From Bacteroidales bacterium (GTDB lineage: Bacteria > Bacteroidota > Bacteroidia > Bacteroidales > UBA932), in the NCBI GenBank assembly GCA_016290835.1, contig JAEEVG010000011.1:1-50687 (forward strand): a stretch of 50,687 nt of DNA. The letters are read 5' to 3'. Each line of letters begins with the position of its first letter. Within the stretch, counting starts at the first letter, position 1. The translations under genes and the position numbers were made by a program. The notes under the pieces were generated by a model, which was given only the letters and a program-made list of their open reading frames with translations, was not told the DNA's origin and did not search any database. Below, one piece after another: positions 40,605-48,643 of the stretch.

Positions 40605-42395
40605 ATGAAACACATTCGGAACTTCTGTATCATAGCCCACATTGACCACGGCAAGAGCACGCTGGCCGACCGCCTGCTGGAGCTCACCCGGACGCTGGGA
40701 GCGCGCGACATGGAGAACCAGGTCCTCGACGACATGGATCTGGAGAAGGAGAAAGGCATCACCATCAAGAGCCACGCCATCCAGATGCTGCACCAGTACA
40801 AGGGAGAGACCTACAAGCTCAACCTCATCGACACCCCGGGCCACGTGGACTTTTCCTACGAAGTTTCGAGAAGCATTGCATCCTGCGAAGGCGCCCTCCT
40901 TGTGGTGGACGCCTCGCAGGGCGTGCAAGCCCAGACCATCTCCAACCTCTACATGGCCATCGACCACGGCCTGGAGATCATCCCGATCCTCAACAAGATC
41001 GATATGGACTCCGCCCAGGTGGAGGTGGTGACCGACGAGATCTGCGACCTGCTGGGTTGCGACAGTTCCGAGGTATTCAAGGTCTCCGCCCGCACGGGCG
41101 AAGGGGTCGCCCCCATCCTCGATGCCATCGTGGAGCGGATTCCGGCGCCCGAGGGCGATCCCGAGGGGCCGCTCCAGGCCCTTATCTTCGACTCCGTCTT
41201 CAACTCCTTCCGCGGCGTGATCGCCTATTTCAAGGTCCGCAACGGCTCCATCCGCAAGGGCGACAAGGTCAAGTTCTTCGCCACCGGGATGGACTATGAG
41301 GTGGAAGAGGTCGGCATCCTGAAGATGAAGCTCGTCCCCGCCCAGGAAATCGGCTGCGGGGATGTCGGCTACGTGATCACGGGCATCAAGAGCGCCGTCG
41401 AGGTCAAGGTGGGCGACACGATCACCCACGTGGTGAATCCCTGTGCCGCCGCGATCGCGGGCTTCGAGGAGGTCAAGCCCATGGTCTTCGCGGGTATGTA
41501 TCCCGTGCAGGCCGATAAGTTCGAGGAACTGCGCGCCGTGCTGGAGAAGTTCCAGCTCAACGACGCCTCCTTCGTCTACGAACCCGAGAGCTCGCTCGCG
41601 CTGGGAAGCGGCTTCCGCTGCGGCTTCCTGGGCCTGCTGCACCTCGAGATCGTGCAGGAGCGGCTCTTCCGCGAGTTCGACATGGACGTGATCACCACGG
41701 TCCCCAACGTCTCCTACAAGGTCTATACGACCCAAGGTGAGGTCGTGGACGTCCACAACCCCTCCGGACTCCCGCCCCAGACCCTCATCGACCACATCGA
41801 AGAGCCCTACATCCGCGCCCAGATCATCTCCAAGTCGGAGTTCTTCGGCCCCATCATGAAGCTCTGCCTGGACCGCCGCGGCACGCTGCGGGGCCAGCAC
41901 TACATCACGGCCGACCGCGTAGAACTCACCTACGACATGCCCCTGTCCGAGATCGTCTTCGACTTCTACGACAAGCTCAAGACCATTTCCAAGGGCTATG
42001 CCTCCTTCGACTACCATATCACGGAGTTCCGTCCGGCGCGGCTCGTCCGCCTGGACATCCTCCTCAACGGCGAGCCCGCCGACGCCCTGTCCACGCTCAT
42101 CCACGAGGATAATGCCTATGACTTCGGCCGCAAGATGTGCGTCAAACTCAAGGACCTGATCCCGCGCCAGCAGTTCGACATCCCCATCCAGGCGGCCATC
42201 GGCGCCAAGATCATCGCGCGCGAGACCGTCAAGCAGGTGCGCAAGGACGTGACCGCCAAGTGCTACGGCGGCGATGTCACGCGCAAGCGCAAGCTCCTTG
42301 AGAAACAAAAGGAAGGCAAGAAGCGGATGCGCCAGATCGGCACCGTCCAGGTGCCGCAGAGCGCGTTCATGGCCGTTCTCAAACTGGATTCCTGA
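40605..42395 (+). CDS. lepA: Elongation factor 4 (LepA)
   Basis: A 596-residue ribosomal GTPase, thought to back-translocate stalled ribosomes or aid biogenesis. G motifs: AHIDHGKST (G1), DTPGHVDF (G3), NKIDM (G4) and VSARTGEGV (G5). The LepA-specific C-terminal domain ends [16 protein letters not shown]. Full length and start [16 protein letters not shown] agree with family. It directly precedes the kinase gene by four bases, so that the following peptide-type cassette is probably carried on the same mRNA. Confidence 0.98.
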   Translation: MKHIRNFCIIAHIDHGKSTLADRLLELTRTLGARDMENQVLDDMDLEKEKGITIKSHAIQMLHQYKGETYKLNLIDTPGHVDFSYEVSRSIASCEGALLVVDASQGVQAQTISNLYMAIDHGLEIIPILNKIDMDSAQVEVVTDEICDLLGCDSSEVFKVSARTGEGVAPILDAIVERIPAPEGDPEGPLQALIFDSVFNSFRGVIAYFKVRNGSIRKGDKVKFFATGMDYEVEEVGILKMKLVPAQEIGCGDVGYVITGIKSAVEVKVGDTITHVVNPCAAAIAGFEEVKPMVFAGMYPVQADKFEELRAVLEKFQLNDASFVYEPESSLALGSGFRCGFLGLLHLEIVQERLFREFDMDVITTVPNVSYKVYTTQGEVVDVHNPSGLPPQTLIDHIEEPYIRAQIISKSEFFGPIMKLCLDRRGTLRGQHYITADRVELTYDMPLSEIVFDFYDKLKTISKGYASFDYHITEFRPARLVRLDILLNGEPADALSTLIHEDNAYDFGRKMCVKLKDLIPRQQFDIPIQAAIGAKIIARETVKQVRKDVTAKCYGGDVTRKRKLLEKQKEGKKRMRQIGTVQVPQSAFMAVLKLDS

Positions 42396-42399
42396 GACG

Positions 42400-43275
42400 A
42401 TGATACGCTATTTCCGGGTTGCCGGGCTGTATTTCAGCCTCGACCTGCCGGAAGCCTTTCCGGCAGGGGAACAGCTGCACAATTATAATCCTTTCGAACA
42501 GGACGGGGCCCCCGAAGAGCTCCTCTTCGACCTGGTCCTGACCTCCGTTCCCCCGACCGGGGAGCGGGAGGAACTGTATGTCGGCCACCAGGAGAAGGGC
42601 GAGCCCGTGGTCAATCTCTACCGGACGCCGGAGGGATTCCTCGCGGAATTCGCCCCCTCACCCCGGTTCCCGGTCTGCGGACAATTGACGATGAGCTCCG
42701 ATTTCCGCCACGGGCGGCTCTTCCTCACGCCTGAAAGCCCGGCACAGGCCTTCGCCATCAACAACGCCCTGATGCTGCTGTTCGCCTTCCGCTCCGCGAA
42801 GAAGTCCGCCCTCGAAATGCACGCCTCGGTGGTGATGCACGGGGGCCGCGGATTCCTGTTCCTGGGACGCAGCGGGACGGGCAAGAGCACCCACAGCCAG
42901 CTCTGGCTCAAGTACATAGACGGCACGGAACTGCTCAATGACGACAATCCCGTGCTGCGTGTCGTGGACGGATGCGTCCGGGTGTACGGCACCCCCTGGA
43001 GCGGCAAGACGCCCTGCTACAAAGCCCAGGATGTCCCCGTGGGAGCCATCGTCCGCCTGAGCCAGGCGAAAGAGAATTGCATCACCCGCCTCGGCACCGT
43101 GGGCGCCTATGCCTCCGTCATGTCCTCCTGCTCGGGTTTCCGCCCGTTCCGGGAGATTACCGACGCCCAGCACGAGACACTTTCCGCAATCGCCATGGGC
43201 GTGCCTTGTTATCAGTTGGACTGCCTGCCGGACGAAGCGGCCGCGCGGCTTTGTCAAAGTACGGTCGATGGATAA
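42400..43275 (+). CDS. HPr-kinase-like / PEP-carboxykinase-fold kinase of a peptide-type cassette
   Basis: A 291-residue protein. The last 150 residues have the HprK-like core: Walker A GRSGTGKST (residues 156-164), LLNDDNPVLRV and VYGTPWSGKTPCY. Such kinases occur in carbohydrate regulation (HprK) and, in peptide gene clusters, as lasso-peptide tailoring kinases that phosphorylate a precursor. The first 130 residues are a variable domain of unknown type. Its end overlaps the peptidase gene by eight bases, and PqqD-like and ABC genes follow, so a role in modifying a secreted peptide is inferred from context. HPr itself is not encoded nearby. Start ATG at 42400; an in-frame frame upstream runs through lepA and was rejected. 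Confidence 0.82.
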   Translation: MIRYFRVAGLYFSLDLPEAFPAGEQLHNYNPFEQDGAPEELLFDLVLTSVPPTGEREELYVGHQEKGEPVVNLYRTPEGFLAEFAPSPRFPVCGQLTMSSDFRHGRLFLTPESPAQAFAINNALMLLFAFRSAKKSALEMHASVVMHGGRGFLFLGRSGTGKSTHSQLWLKYIDGTELLNDDNPVLRVVDGCVRVYGTPWSGKTPCYKAQDVPVGAIVRLSQAKENCITRLGTVGAYASVMSSCSGFRPFREITDAQHETLSAIAMGVPCYQLDCLPDEAAARLCQSTVDG

Positions 43276-43690
43276 GCGCACCCTGCCCAACGACATCCTC
43301 CTGGGGGAGGTGGCGGCCGTCCTGCGCGAAGGCCGCGAGGCGGTCATCACGCCCACGGGGAACAGCATGCTCCCTTTTATCCGCGGCGGACGGGACCGCG
43401 TGGTGCTGCGCAAGCAGGATGAAATCGCCGTCGGGGATATCGTCCTGATACACATCGGCGGCCGCTATATCCTGCACCGCGTCATCGGGATCAACGGAGA
43501 GCAGATTACCCTGATGGGAGACGGTAACCTCAAGAGCGTCGAACACGGCACCCGCGCGGAGATCATCGGCACCGTTACGGAGATCATCCGGCCCGACGGC
43601 CGCAGCGTCAAGCCGGGGACGGGCCGCTTCTGGCGGTTCCTCAAGCCTTTCCGGCGTTATATTTTGTTTATTTACAGAAGATTGATATGA
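43268..43690 (+). CDS. S24/S26-type signal-peptidase-like protein, Ser-His form
   Basis: A 140-residue protein resembling signal peptidase I core, but short. Ser33 in GNSMLPFI matches the nucleophile motif; H70 in YILHRVIG and D85 in MGDGN fit the SipW/ER-type Ser-His arrangement in place of the Ser-Lys pair. The C-terminal 30 residues are basic with a short hydrophobic run (FRRYILFIYRRLI), and there is no N-terminal membrane anchor. It may trim a leader peptide or act as a degenerate chaperone. It overlaps both neighbours (8 bases and ATGA). Start at 43268 chosen by the overlap; a longer upstream frame lies in the kinase gene. Confidence 0.78.
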   Translation: MDKRTLPNDILLGEVAAVLREGREAVITPTGNSMLPFIRGGRDRVVLRKQDEIAVGDIVLIHIGGRYILHRVIGINGEQITLMGDGNLKSVEHGTRAEIIGTVTEIIRPDGRSVKPGTGRFWRFLKPFRRYILFIYRRLI

Positions 43691-43953
43691 AACTGCTTGA
43701 TGGACTGACCCTGCGGAAACTCGGCCGGGAATACATTGTCACGGGAGACGGTCCCTCCCGGATTGATTTCAGCAAAGTGGTGTCGATGAACGGCACCGCG
43801 GCTTATCTGTTCGAGCAACTCGCCGGGCGCGATTTCTCCCTGGAGGATATGGTCGCCCTGCTGACCGAGCGCTATGACGTCTCCGAACAGACCGCCCGCG
43901 ACGATGCGGCGCGTCTGCTCGAAAACTGGGCCGGCGCCGGCCTGCTCGGATAA
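43687..43953 (+). CDS. PqqD-like peptide-recognition protein
   Basis: An 88-residue winged-helix protein. Its wing and helices (LRKLGREYIV, KVVSMNGTAAYLFEQLAGRDFS, ALLTERYDVSEQTARDDAARLLENWAGAGLL) match the PqqD/RRE fold that binds the leader of ribosomal peptides in PQQ, lasso and other RiPP systems. The classic PqqD partner PqqE (radical SAM) is absent. Overlaps the peptidase by four bases (ATGA) and the ABC gene by one (TAATG). Confidence 0.85.
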   Translation: MKLLDGLTLRKLGREYIVTGDGPSRIDFSKVVSMNGTAAYLFEQLAGRDFSLEDMVALLTERYDVSEQTARDDAARLLENWAGAGLLG

Positions 43954-45587
43954 TGATTCCGATCCGCCAGATCCTCTCCGGACTTGCTCCGATGGCCCGC
44001 CCTTCCCGCGGAAGGGGGTTGGTCAGCGTGTTCATCGGTCTGGTACGCGTCGCAGCCTCCCTGGGTTTCGTGTGGTGCTGCAAGCGCCTGGTGGACATCG
44101 CCACGGGCCACTCCGACGCACCGCTCCCCCTGTACATCGGCATCTTGCTCGGCATCATGCTATTGCAGCTGATCTGCTCGGTGAGCGCTTCCGCGTGGGA
44201 GAGTTACAACCTCGTCCGAACCGGCAACGAACTCCGCGAGAGCACGTTCTCCACCGTGCTCCGCAGCACCTGGACCGGCCGGGAGCGTTTTCGCAGCGGG
44301 GATGCCGTCAACCGCCTCGAGGAAGATGTACGCGTGGTCACGGACCTGGTCTGTTCCCGTTTCCCCGAGACGCTCATCACCCTGATCCAGCTGTTAGCCG
44401 CCTCCGTGTACTTGCTCTGCATGGCCCCCACCCTGCTCTGGGTTCTGGTGATTCTGATGGTCGCCGCCGTCCTGGGCTCCCGGATGTTCTTCCGCAAGCT
44501 CCGAGAACTGACCGCCATCATCCGGAAGCAGGATGCCGAAGTACAGCAGCTGATGCAGGAGAACCTCCAGAAACGCATCGTGGTGCTGACCCTGATCGGC
44601 ACCCGCAGGGTGCTGGAACGCCTGGGCTGGCTGCAGAAAGACATCCTCGGCCACACGGTCCTGCGCCTGAAATACAACTCCGTCGCCCGTGCCTTCATGC
44701 ATTTCGGCTTCATGAGCGGATATGCCGCCGCCTTCCTCTGGGGCGTGTTCGGCATCCGCAGCGGGGTCGTCACCTATGGTATGATGACCGCTTTCCTCCA
44801 GCTCGTGGGACAGGTCCAGCGGCCGATTTTCGATCTGGCCCGGCAGATTCCCGCCTTCATCCACGCCACCACCTCGGTGGAGCGGCTGATGGAGCTCCAG
44901 GCCCTCGAGCAGGAACCGGAGGAGGCGCCCGTCCGCCTGGACGGCGCACCCGGCATCCGGGTCACGGACGTGGACTTCTCCTATCCCGGCCGCCCCGAGC
45001 GCATCCTGGATCATTTCTGTTGGGATTTCACCCCCGGCAGCACCACCGTGGTGATGGGTCCCACGGGCGCCGGCAAGAGTACGCTGAGCCGGCTGGTGCT
45101 GGGCCTGCTCCGTCCAGACGGCGGATCCGTGGAGATCTATGGCCCGGAAGGCAGTTTCCCGGCCGGACCCGCCGTCCGCGGCAACTTCCTCTACGTCCCC
45201 CAGGGCAATTCCCTGCTCAGCGGCACCATCCGCCAGAACCTGCTGCTCGCCAGGCCCGACGCCGATGAGGAGCAGCTCCGGGAAGCGCTTCACACGGCGG
45301 TCGCCGACTTCGTCTTCGAGCTGCCCGACGAGCTGGATACGCCCTGCGGCGAGGAAGGTACCGGCCTGAGCGAAGGCCAGTGCCAGCGCATCGCCATCGC
45401 CCGCGCCCTGCTGCGCGAAGGCGGAATCCTGATTCTCGACGAGGCCACCTCCGCCCTTGACGCCGAGACCGAAGAACTCCTGCTGGAGCGCATTTTCGCG
45501 CGGCACCACGGCAAGAAGACCCTGCTGTTCATCTCCCACCGCGACGCCGTTTCGACCCGGGCCGACCAAGTCCTGCACCTCGACTGA
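43953..45587 (+). CDS. ABC exporter, permease fused to ATPase
   Basis: A 544-residue half-transporter. Six membrane helices lie in residues 1-320, and the ATPase has Walker A GPTGAGKS (369-376), signature LSEGQ (472-476; LSGGQ is usual) with CQR after it, and Walker B ILILDEATS, plus the D-loop SALD. There is no N-terminal C39 peptidase. It resembles the peptide exporters of lasso and bacteriocin systems (and MsbA-like lipid exporters). With the three preceding genes it suggests export of a small modified peptide, but lipid or siderophore export cannot be excluded. It ends in TGATG with the next gene. Confidence 0.88.
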   Translation: MIPIRQILSGLAPMARPSRGRGLVSVFIGLVRVAASLGFVWCCKRLVDIATGHSDAPLPLYIGILLGIMLLQLICSVSASAWESYNLVRTGNELRESTFSTVLRSTWTGRERFRSGDAVNRLEEDVRVVTDLVCSRFPETLITLIQLLAASVYLLCMAPTLLWVLVILMVAAVLGSRMFFRKLRELTAIIRKQDAEVQQLMQENLQKRIVVLTLIGTRRVLERLGWLQKDILGHTVLRLKYNSVARAFMHFGFMSGYAAAFLWGVFGIRSGVVTYGMMTAFLQLVGQVQRPIFDLARQIPAFIHATTSVERLMELQALEQEPEEAPVRLDGAPGIRVTDVDFSYPGRPERILDHFCWDFTPGSTTVVMGPTGAGKSTLSRLVLGLLRPDGGSVEIYGPEGSFPAGPAVRGNFLYVPQGNSLLSGTIRQNLLLARPDADEEQLREALHTAVADFVFELPDELDTPCGEEGTGLSEGQCQRIAIARALLREGGILILDEATSALDAETEELLLERIFARHHGKKTLLFISHRDAVSTRADQVLHLD

Positions 45588-46024
45588 TGGAGTGGTTGGA
45601 GAGCCTCGGCCTGCTGGGCTTGTTTCTCGGGAGCGCGCTGGCCGCATCGATATTCCCTTTCAGTTCCGATGTCCTGTACATCGCCGTCCTGGCCACCACC
45701 GGCAAGGGGGTCGGCTGTTTCCTCGCGGCCACGAGCGGCAGTTGGGTGGGCAGCCTGTTCACCTACTGGCTCGGCTGGCTCGGGAAAATGGAATGGATCG
45801 AAAAATGGCTCAAGGTTTCGCGCGAGAAACTCGACAAGCAGCAGGCCAAGGTGCAGAAATACGGGGTCTGGCTGGCTCTGCTGAGCGGAGTCCCGGTCAT
45901 CGGGGACATCCTGGTGCTCGCGCTGGGCTTCTATAAGACCGCCCCCGGATGGACCTTCCTGATGCTGCTGATCGGCAAGATCCTCCGTTTCCTGTTCTGG
46001 AACCTGATCGTGGGGCTGTTCTAG
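45587..46024 (+). CDS. YqaA/DedA-like small membrane protein
   Basis: A 145-residue membrane protein with four or five helices and the SNARE-associated (DedA/YqaA) look: FPFSSDVLYIAVLATTG, SWVGSLFTYWLGWLGK, KYGVWLALLSGVPVIGDILVLALGF. DedA proteins help maintain membrane potential and lipid flipping in E. coli. It shares one base with the ABC gene (TGATG), so it belongs to this run, which may be only positional. The stop shares CTAG with the convergent DUF456 gene. Confidence 0.86.
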   Translation: MEWLESLGLLGLFLGSALAASIFPFSSDVLYIAVLATTGKGVGCFLAATSGSWVGSLFTYWLGWLGKMEWIEKWLKVSREKLDKQQAKVQKYGVWLALLSGVPVIGDILVLALGFYKTAPGWTFLMLLIGKILRFLFWNLIVGLF

Positions 46025-46497
46025 ATGTACGCGATGATGTAGTAGAGCATCACGGCCGAGGAGATCAGTTTGATCCCCGTGCCGGAGAGGAAGCCCAGGA
46101 AGGCGCCCAGCGAAGATTTGAGGGAGGCGCCCGCCGCCTTGCCGCCCAGCAGCAGTTCCGCAAGGAACGCGCCCGCGATCGAGGTGAGGATCATTCCGCC
46201 GGGCAGCGGAAAGATCAATCCGGCGAGCAGGCCGATGATGGCACCCCAGGAGGCATATTTGCTGCCGCCGGTCAGCTTAGTGAACCAGGCCGGCACGATG
46301 TAGTCCAGCACGGTGACCACGATGGTGACGGCGAGCAGCACGAAGAGCAGGGTCGCGCTCATCGGGTCTCCGCCGAAGAAATAGATCAGCAGGATGCCCA
46401 GCCAGCTGAGCGGCGGTCCCGGGATGCCGGGCACGATGCTGCCGACGATCCCCGCGAGACCGAGGATGACGGCAAGGATGATCATCACGATATTCAT
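46021..46497 (-). CDS. DUF456 membrane protein
   Basis: A 158-residue protein of the DUF456 family. The helices carry small-residue and Gly-rich patterns: VGSIVPGIPGPPLSWLGILLIYF, YASWGAIIGLLAGLIFPLPGG, and GASLKSSLGAFLGFLSGTGIK. The family is an integral-membrane protein of unknown function. Start MNIVMIILAVILG at 46497, four bases after a near-consensus TATCTTTA box; a longer frame upstream was not used. Confidence 0.88.
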   Translation of the reverse strand: MNIVMIILAVILGLAGIVGSIVPGIPGPPLSWLGILLIYFFGGDPMSATLLFVLLAVTIVVTVLDYIVPAWFTKLTGGSKYASWGAIIGLLAGLIFPLPGGMILTSIAGAFLAELLLGGKAAGASLKSSLGAFLGFLSGTGIKLISSAVMLYYIIAYI

Positions 46498-46501
46498 GCT
46501 G

Positions 46502-46509
46502 TAAAGATA
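46502..46509 (-). promoter_or_regulatory. Near-consensus -7 box for the DUF456 gene
   Basis: The minus strand reads TATCTTTA, one base off TAnnTTTG, four bases before the ATG, which again suggests a leaderless or almost leaderless mRNA. Confidence 0.4.
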
Positions 46510-46548
46510 CGAACTTTCACGCAATTGTTGCAGTTCCGCGTTTTTTTG

Positions 46549-46556
46549 TAAATTTG
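46549..46556 (+). promoter_or_regulatory. Promoter -7 box for the EF-hand/helix protein
   Basis: TAAATTTG, exact TAnnTTTG, in a T-rich stretch 33 bases before the ATG at 46590. A weak -33 element (GTTG at 46527-46530, 18 bases upstream) is possible. Confidence 0.55.
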
Positions 46557-46589
46557 TGCAGGAAACCCATTAATTTAATTATACACACT

Positions 46590-46886
46590 ATGAGCGAAGA
46601 ACCCAAAAAGAAAGCCATGGACCTCAACGGTGATGGCAAAGTGACCTTCGACGAGGCCGTCCAGTACACCAAAGAAAAAGCCGCTGAATTTGCCGACAAG
46701 GCGAAGGTGAAAGCCGTGGAGTTCAGCGAAGAGGCCAAGGTCAAGCTCGGCGAACTGAAGGTCGAGGCCGCCGAAGTGGCCGCCAAGGCCAAGGTGAAAG
46801 CCGCAGAGATCAGCGAGGAAGTCAAAGACATCTACGACGACACCAAGGAGAAAGTCAAAGACTACGTCGCCAGCAAGAAAGCCTGA
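46590..46886 (+). CDS. Small protein with EF-hand loop and amphipathic-helix repeats
   Basis: A 98-residue, signal-less protein. Residues 11-22 (DLNGDGKVTFDE) are a textbook 12-residue EF-hand calcium loop: D1, N3, D5, G6, V8 and E12 all present. From about residue 26 to the end is one long, highly charged helix with repeated segments such as KAKVKAVEFSEEAKVKLGELK, periodic like LEA or apolipoprotein helices. A single EF-hand followed by such a helix is common in short Bacteroidota proteins. Role unknown: it might coat membranes or respond to calcium. It has a strong own promoter box and terminator, so it is a single, probably well expressed gene. Confidence 0.82.
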   Translation: MSEEPKKKAMDLNGDGKVTFDEAVQYTKEKAAEFADKAKVKAVEFSEEAKVKLGELKVEAAEVAAKAKVKAAEISEEVKDIYDDTKEKVKDYVASKKA

Positions 46887-46907
46887 CGTCTCTCCTCCCT
46901 GCACACG

Positions 46908-46946
46908 AAGACGGATGACTGCCGGCCGGCAGTCATCCGTCTTTTT
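46908..46946 (+). terminator. Intrinsic terminator after the EF-hand gene
   Basis: A perfect 36-base palindrome with arms 46908-46925 and 46926-46943 (AAGACGGATGACTGCCGG and its mirror) gives a stem of at least 14 pairs with a small loop, followed by TTT. It sits 22 bases after the EF-hand gene stop and before the convergent beta-barrel gene. It is the only strong terminator I found in the window. Confidence 0.88.
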
Positions 46947-46964
46947 ATCGCAGTTGGGCAGGGC

Positions 46965-47585
46965 CTAGAACATGAAGGCTACGCCAACGGTGAAGGTATT
47001 GTTGTGGACTTCGTGCTCGCGGACCAGACGGGTCAGGCCGAGCGCATAGCCGATGCGGAGCTGGACCGCTTCGGAGAAGGCGGCGGTGGCGCCGAAGCCC
47101 CACTGGATATTCATTGTCGCGAACTTATGCATTGCATCGGAAATGTCGGTATTGGTGATGAATTTGTCTTTGGAATAGACGTTGCCGCCGGTGCCGATGT
47201 TGAGCGCCGGACCGGTGTACAGGCCGATCATCATCTCGGACGAAGCGTCAAAATTGTACTTGATGTTGAGCGGGATGTTCAGGTAGGTCATTTTGATGAA
47301 CTTGGGATCGTTCATGCCGCTCTTGCCGGACAGGTAATAGAAATACACACCCGGTTCGAAGGTCAGTCCGGCCATCGTGGAGAAGTAAAGTTCCTTGCCG
47401 AGGCCGAAATACACGCCGCCCAGGTTGTGCTCCTGGAGGTAGGTCGAGCAATCATCGCCATTGAAACTGGTGGAGGCATAGCCGACACCGGCGCGCCATT
47501 CGGTAGACTGGGCGGAAGCATTCACGCAGACGAGGAGCGCGGCTGCGGAGAGAAGGATGACGAAAAACTTTTTCACGGTATTCAT
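46965..47585 (-). CDS. Outer-membrane beta-barrel protein
   Basis: A 206-residue protein with a signal peptide (MNTVKKFFVILLSAAALLVCVNASA, then QSTEW). The mature part shows alternating Gly/aromatic strands, such as WRAGVGYASTSF, VYFGLGKELYFSTMAG and FEPGVYFYYLSG, and ends TFTVGVAFMF with a terminal Phe typical for barrel insertion. This is the porin-like outer-membrane beta-barrel family with no known ligand. A TATTTTTG box lies about 30 bases upstream. It shows no motif linking it to its neighbours. Confidence 0.87.
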   Translation of the reverse strand: MNTVKKFFVILLSAAALLVCVNASAQSTEWRAGVGYASTSFNGDDCSTYLQEHNLGGVYFGLGKELYFSTMAGLTFEPGVYFYYLSGKSGMNDPKFIKMTYLNIPLNIKYNFDASSEMMIGLYTGPALNIGTGGNVYSKDKFITNTDISDAMHKFATMNIQWGFGATAAFSEAVQLRIGYALGLTRLVREHEVHNNTFTVGVAFMF

Positions 47586-47615
47586 TTTTATGGTTTCAAT
47601 GCAAGGTTAAACATA

Positions 47616-47623
47616 CAAAAATA
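47616..47623 (-). promoter_or_regulatory. Promoter -7 box for the beta-barrel gene
   Basis: The minus strand reads TATTTTTG, exact TAnnTTTG, about 30 bases before the ATG, back to back with the mutY box at 47654. Confidence 0.5.
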
Positions 47624-47653
47624 AGAAAAAAAAGAAGATCTGCCACATTTTCG

Positions 47654-47661
47654 TATTTTTG
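47654..47661 (+). promoter_or_regulatory. Promoter -7 box for mutY, four bases from the ATG
   Basis: TATTTTTG, exact TAnnTTTG, ends four bases before the mutY ATG at 47666. With a transcription start normally 5-8 bases after the box, the mRNA would start at or very near the A of the ATG. Confidence 0.6.
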
Positions 47662-47665
47662 CGTT

Positions 47666-48643
47666 ATGAATTCCTTCACGCAGACCCTCCTCGCCTGGTA
47701 CGAAGCCAACGGACGGGACCTCCCCTGGCGCCGCACCCGCGACCCCTATGCGATCTGGATCAGCGAGATCATCCTCCAGCAGACGCGCATCGCCCAGGGG
47801 CAGGCTTATTGGGAGCGCTTCCTGGACGCCTTTCCGGATGTGGGGCGGCTCGCCGCCGCCTCGGAAGACGAGGTGCTGCGCCTCTGGCAGGGCCTGGGCT
47901 ACTACAGCCGCGCCCGCAACCTGCACGCCGCCGCCCGGCAGATCGCCGCCGCCGGCCGTTTCCCCGATACTCTTGAAGGCATCCGCGCGCTCAAGGGCGT
48001 GGGCGACTACACCGCCGCGGCCATCGGCTCCATCGCCTTCGGCCTGCCGGAAGCCGTGGTGGACGGCAATGTCTACCGGGTGCTCGCGCGCCACTTCGGC
48101 ATCGCCACCCCCGTCGGCACCCCGGCCGCCAAGAAGGAATTCAGCGCCCTGGCCCGGACCCTGCTCCCGCCGGAGCGCCCGGGGGACTTCAACCAGGCGA
48201 TGATGGACTTCGGCGCCATCCAGTGCACGAGCGCCGCGCCCGCCTGCCTGCTCTGCCCCCTGCAGGAAAGTTGTGTGGCGCTTGCCAAAGGAACGGTGGA
48301 TGCCCTGCCCGTGCGGCAGAAAGCCGCCGCCGTGCAGGTCCGCCGCTTCATTTATGTCTATCTGCGTTTCCGGGGACGCACGGCCATCCGCCGCCGCGGC
48401 CCCGGCGACATCTGGCAGGGCCTGTACGAGCCGCTGGTCTGCGACCGGCCCCCCGAAGGAGCGCGCCTGCTGCAAAAAGACTTCCGGCACCAGCTGACCC
48501 ACCGCACGCTGCTGGTGGATTTCTATCTATGGGAGCCGGAGCGGGAGCCTTCCCTGGAGGAGGGCTATCGCTGGATTGAAGAAGCGGAACTCGACCGCTT
48601 CGCCAAGCCCCGCCTCTTCGAACTGCTGCTCGAATCTCTCTAA
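47666..48643 (+). CDS. mutY: Adenine DNA glycosylase MutY
   Basis: A 325-residue repair enzyme that removes adenine opposite 8-oxoguanine. It has the RDLPWRRTRDPYAIWISEIILQQT start with the catalytic Glu, the helix-hairpin-helix LKGVGDYTAAAIGSIAF and Asp in VVDGNVYRV. The 4Fe-4S site is CTSAAPACLLCPLQESC (Cx6Cx2Cx5C). The C-terminal MutT-like 8-oxoG recognition domain is present, though short. The start matches the family and lies four bases after the promoter box. The stop overlaps the convergent GDSL gene. Confidence 0.96.
   Translation: MNSFTQTLLAWYEANGRDLPWRRTRDPYAIWISEIILQQTRIAQGQAYWERFLDAFPDVGRLAAASEDEVLRLWQGLGYYSRARNLHAAARQIAAAGRFPDTLEGIRALKGVGDYTAAAIGSIAFGLPEAVVDGNVYRVLARHFGIATPVGTPAAKKEFSALARTLLPPERPGDFNQAMMDFGAIQCTSAAPACLLCPLQESCVALAKGTVDALPVRQKAAAVQVRRFIYVYLRFRGRTAIRRRGPGDIWQGLYEPLVCDRPPEGARLLQKDFRHQLTHRTLLVDFYLWEPEREPSLEEGYRWIEEAELDRFAKPRLFELLLESL

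Noticed and set aside
46908-46943. 36-base palindrome as a phage attachment or recombination site
   Set aside because: It is followed by a T-run, lies just after a gene end, and no integrase is nearby; a terminator explains it.
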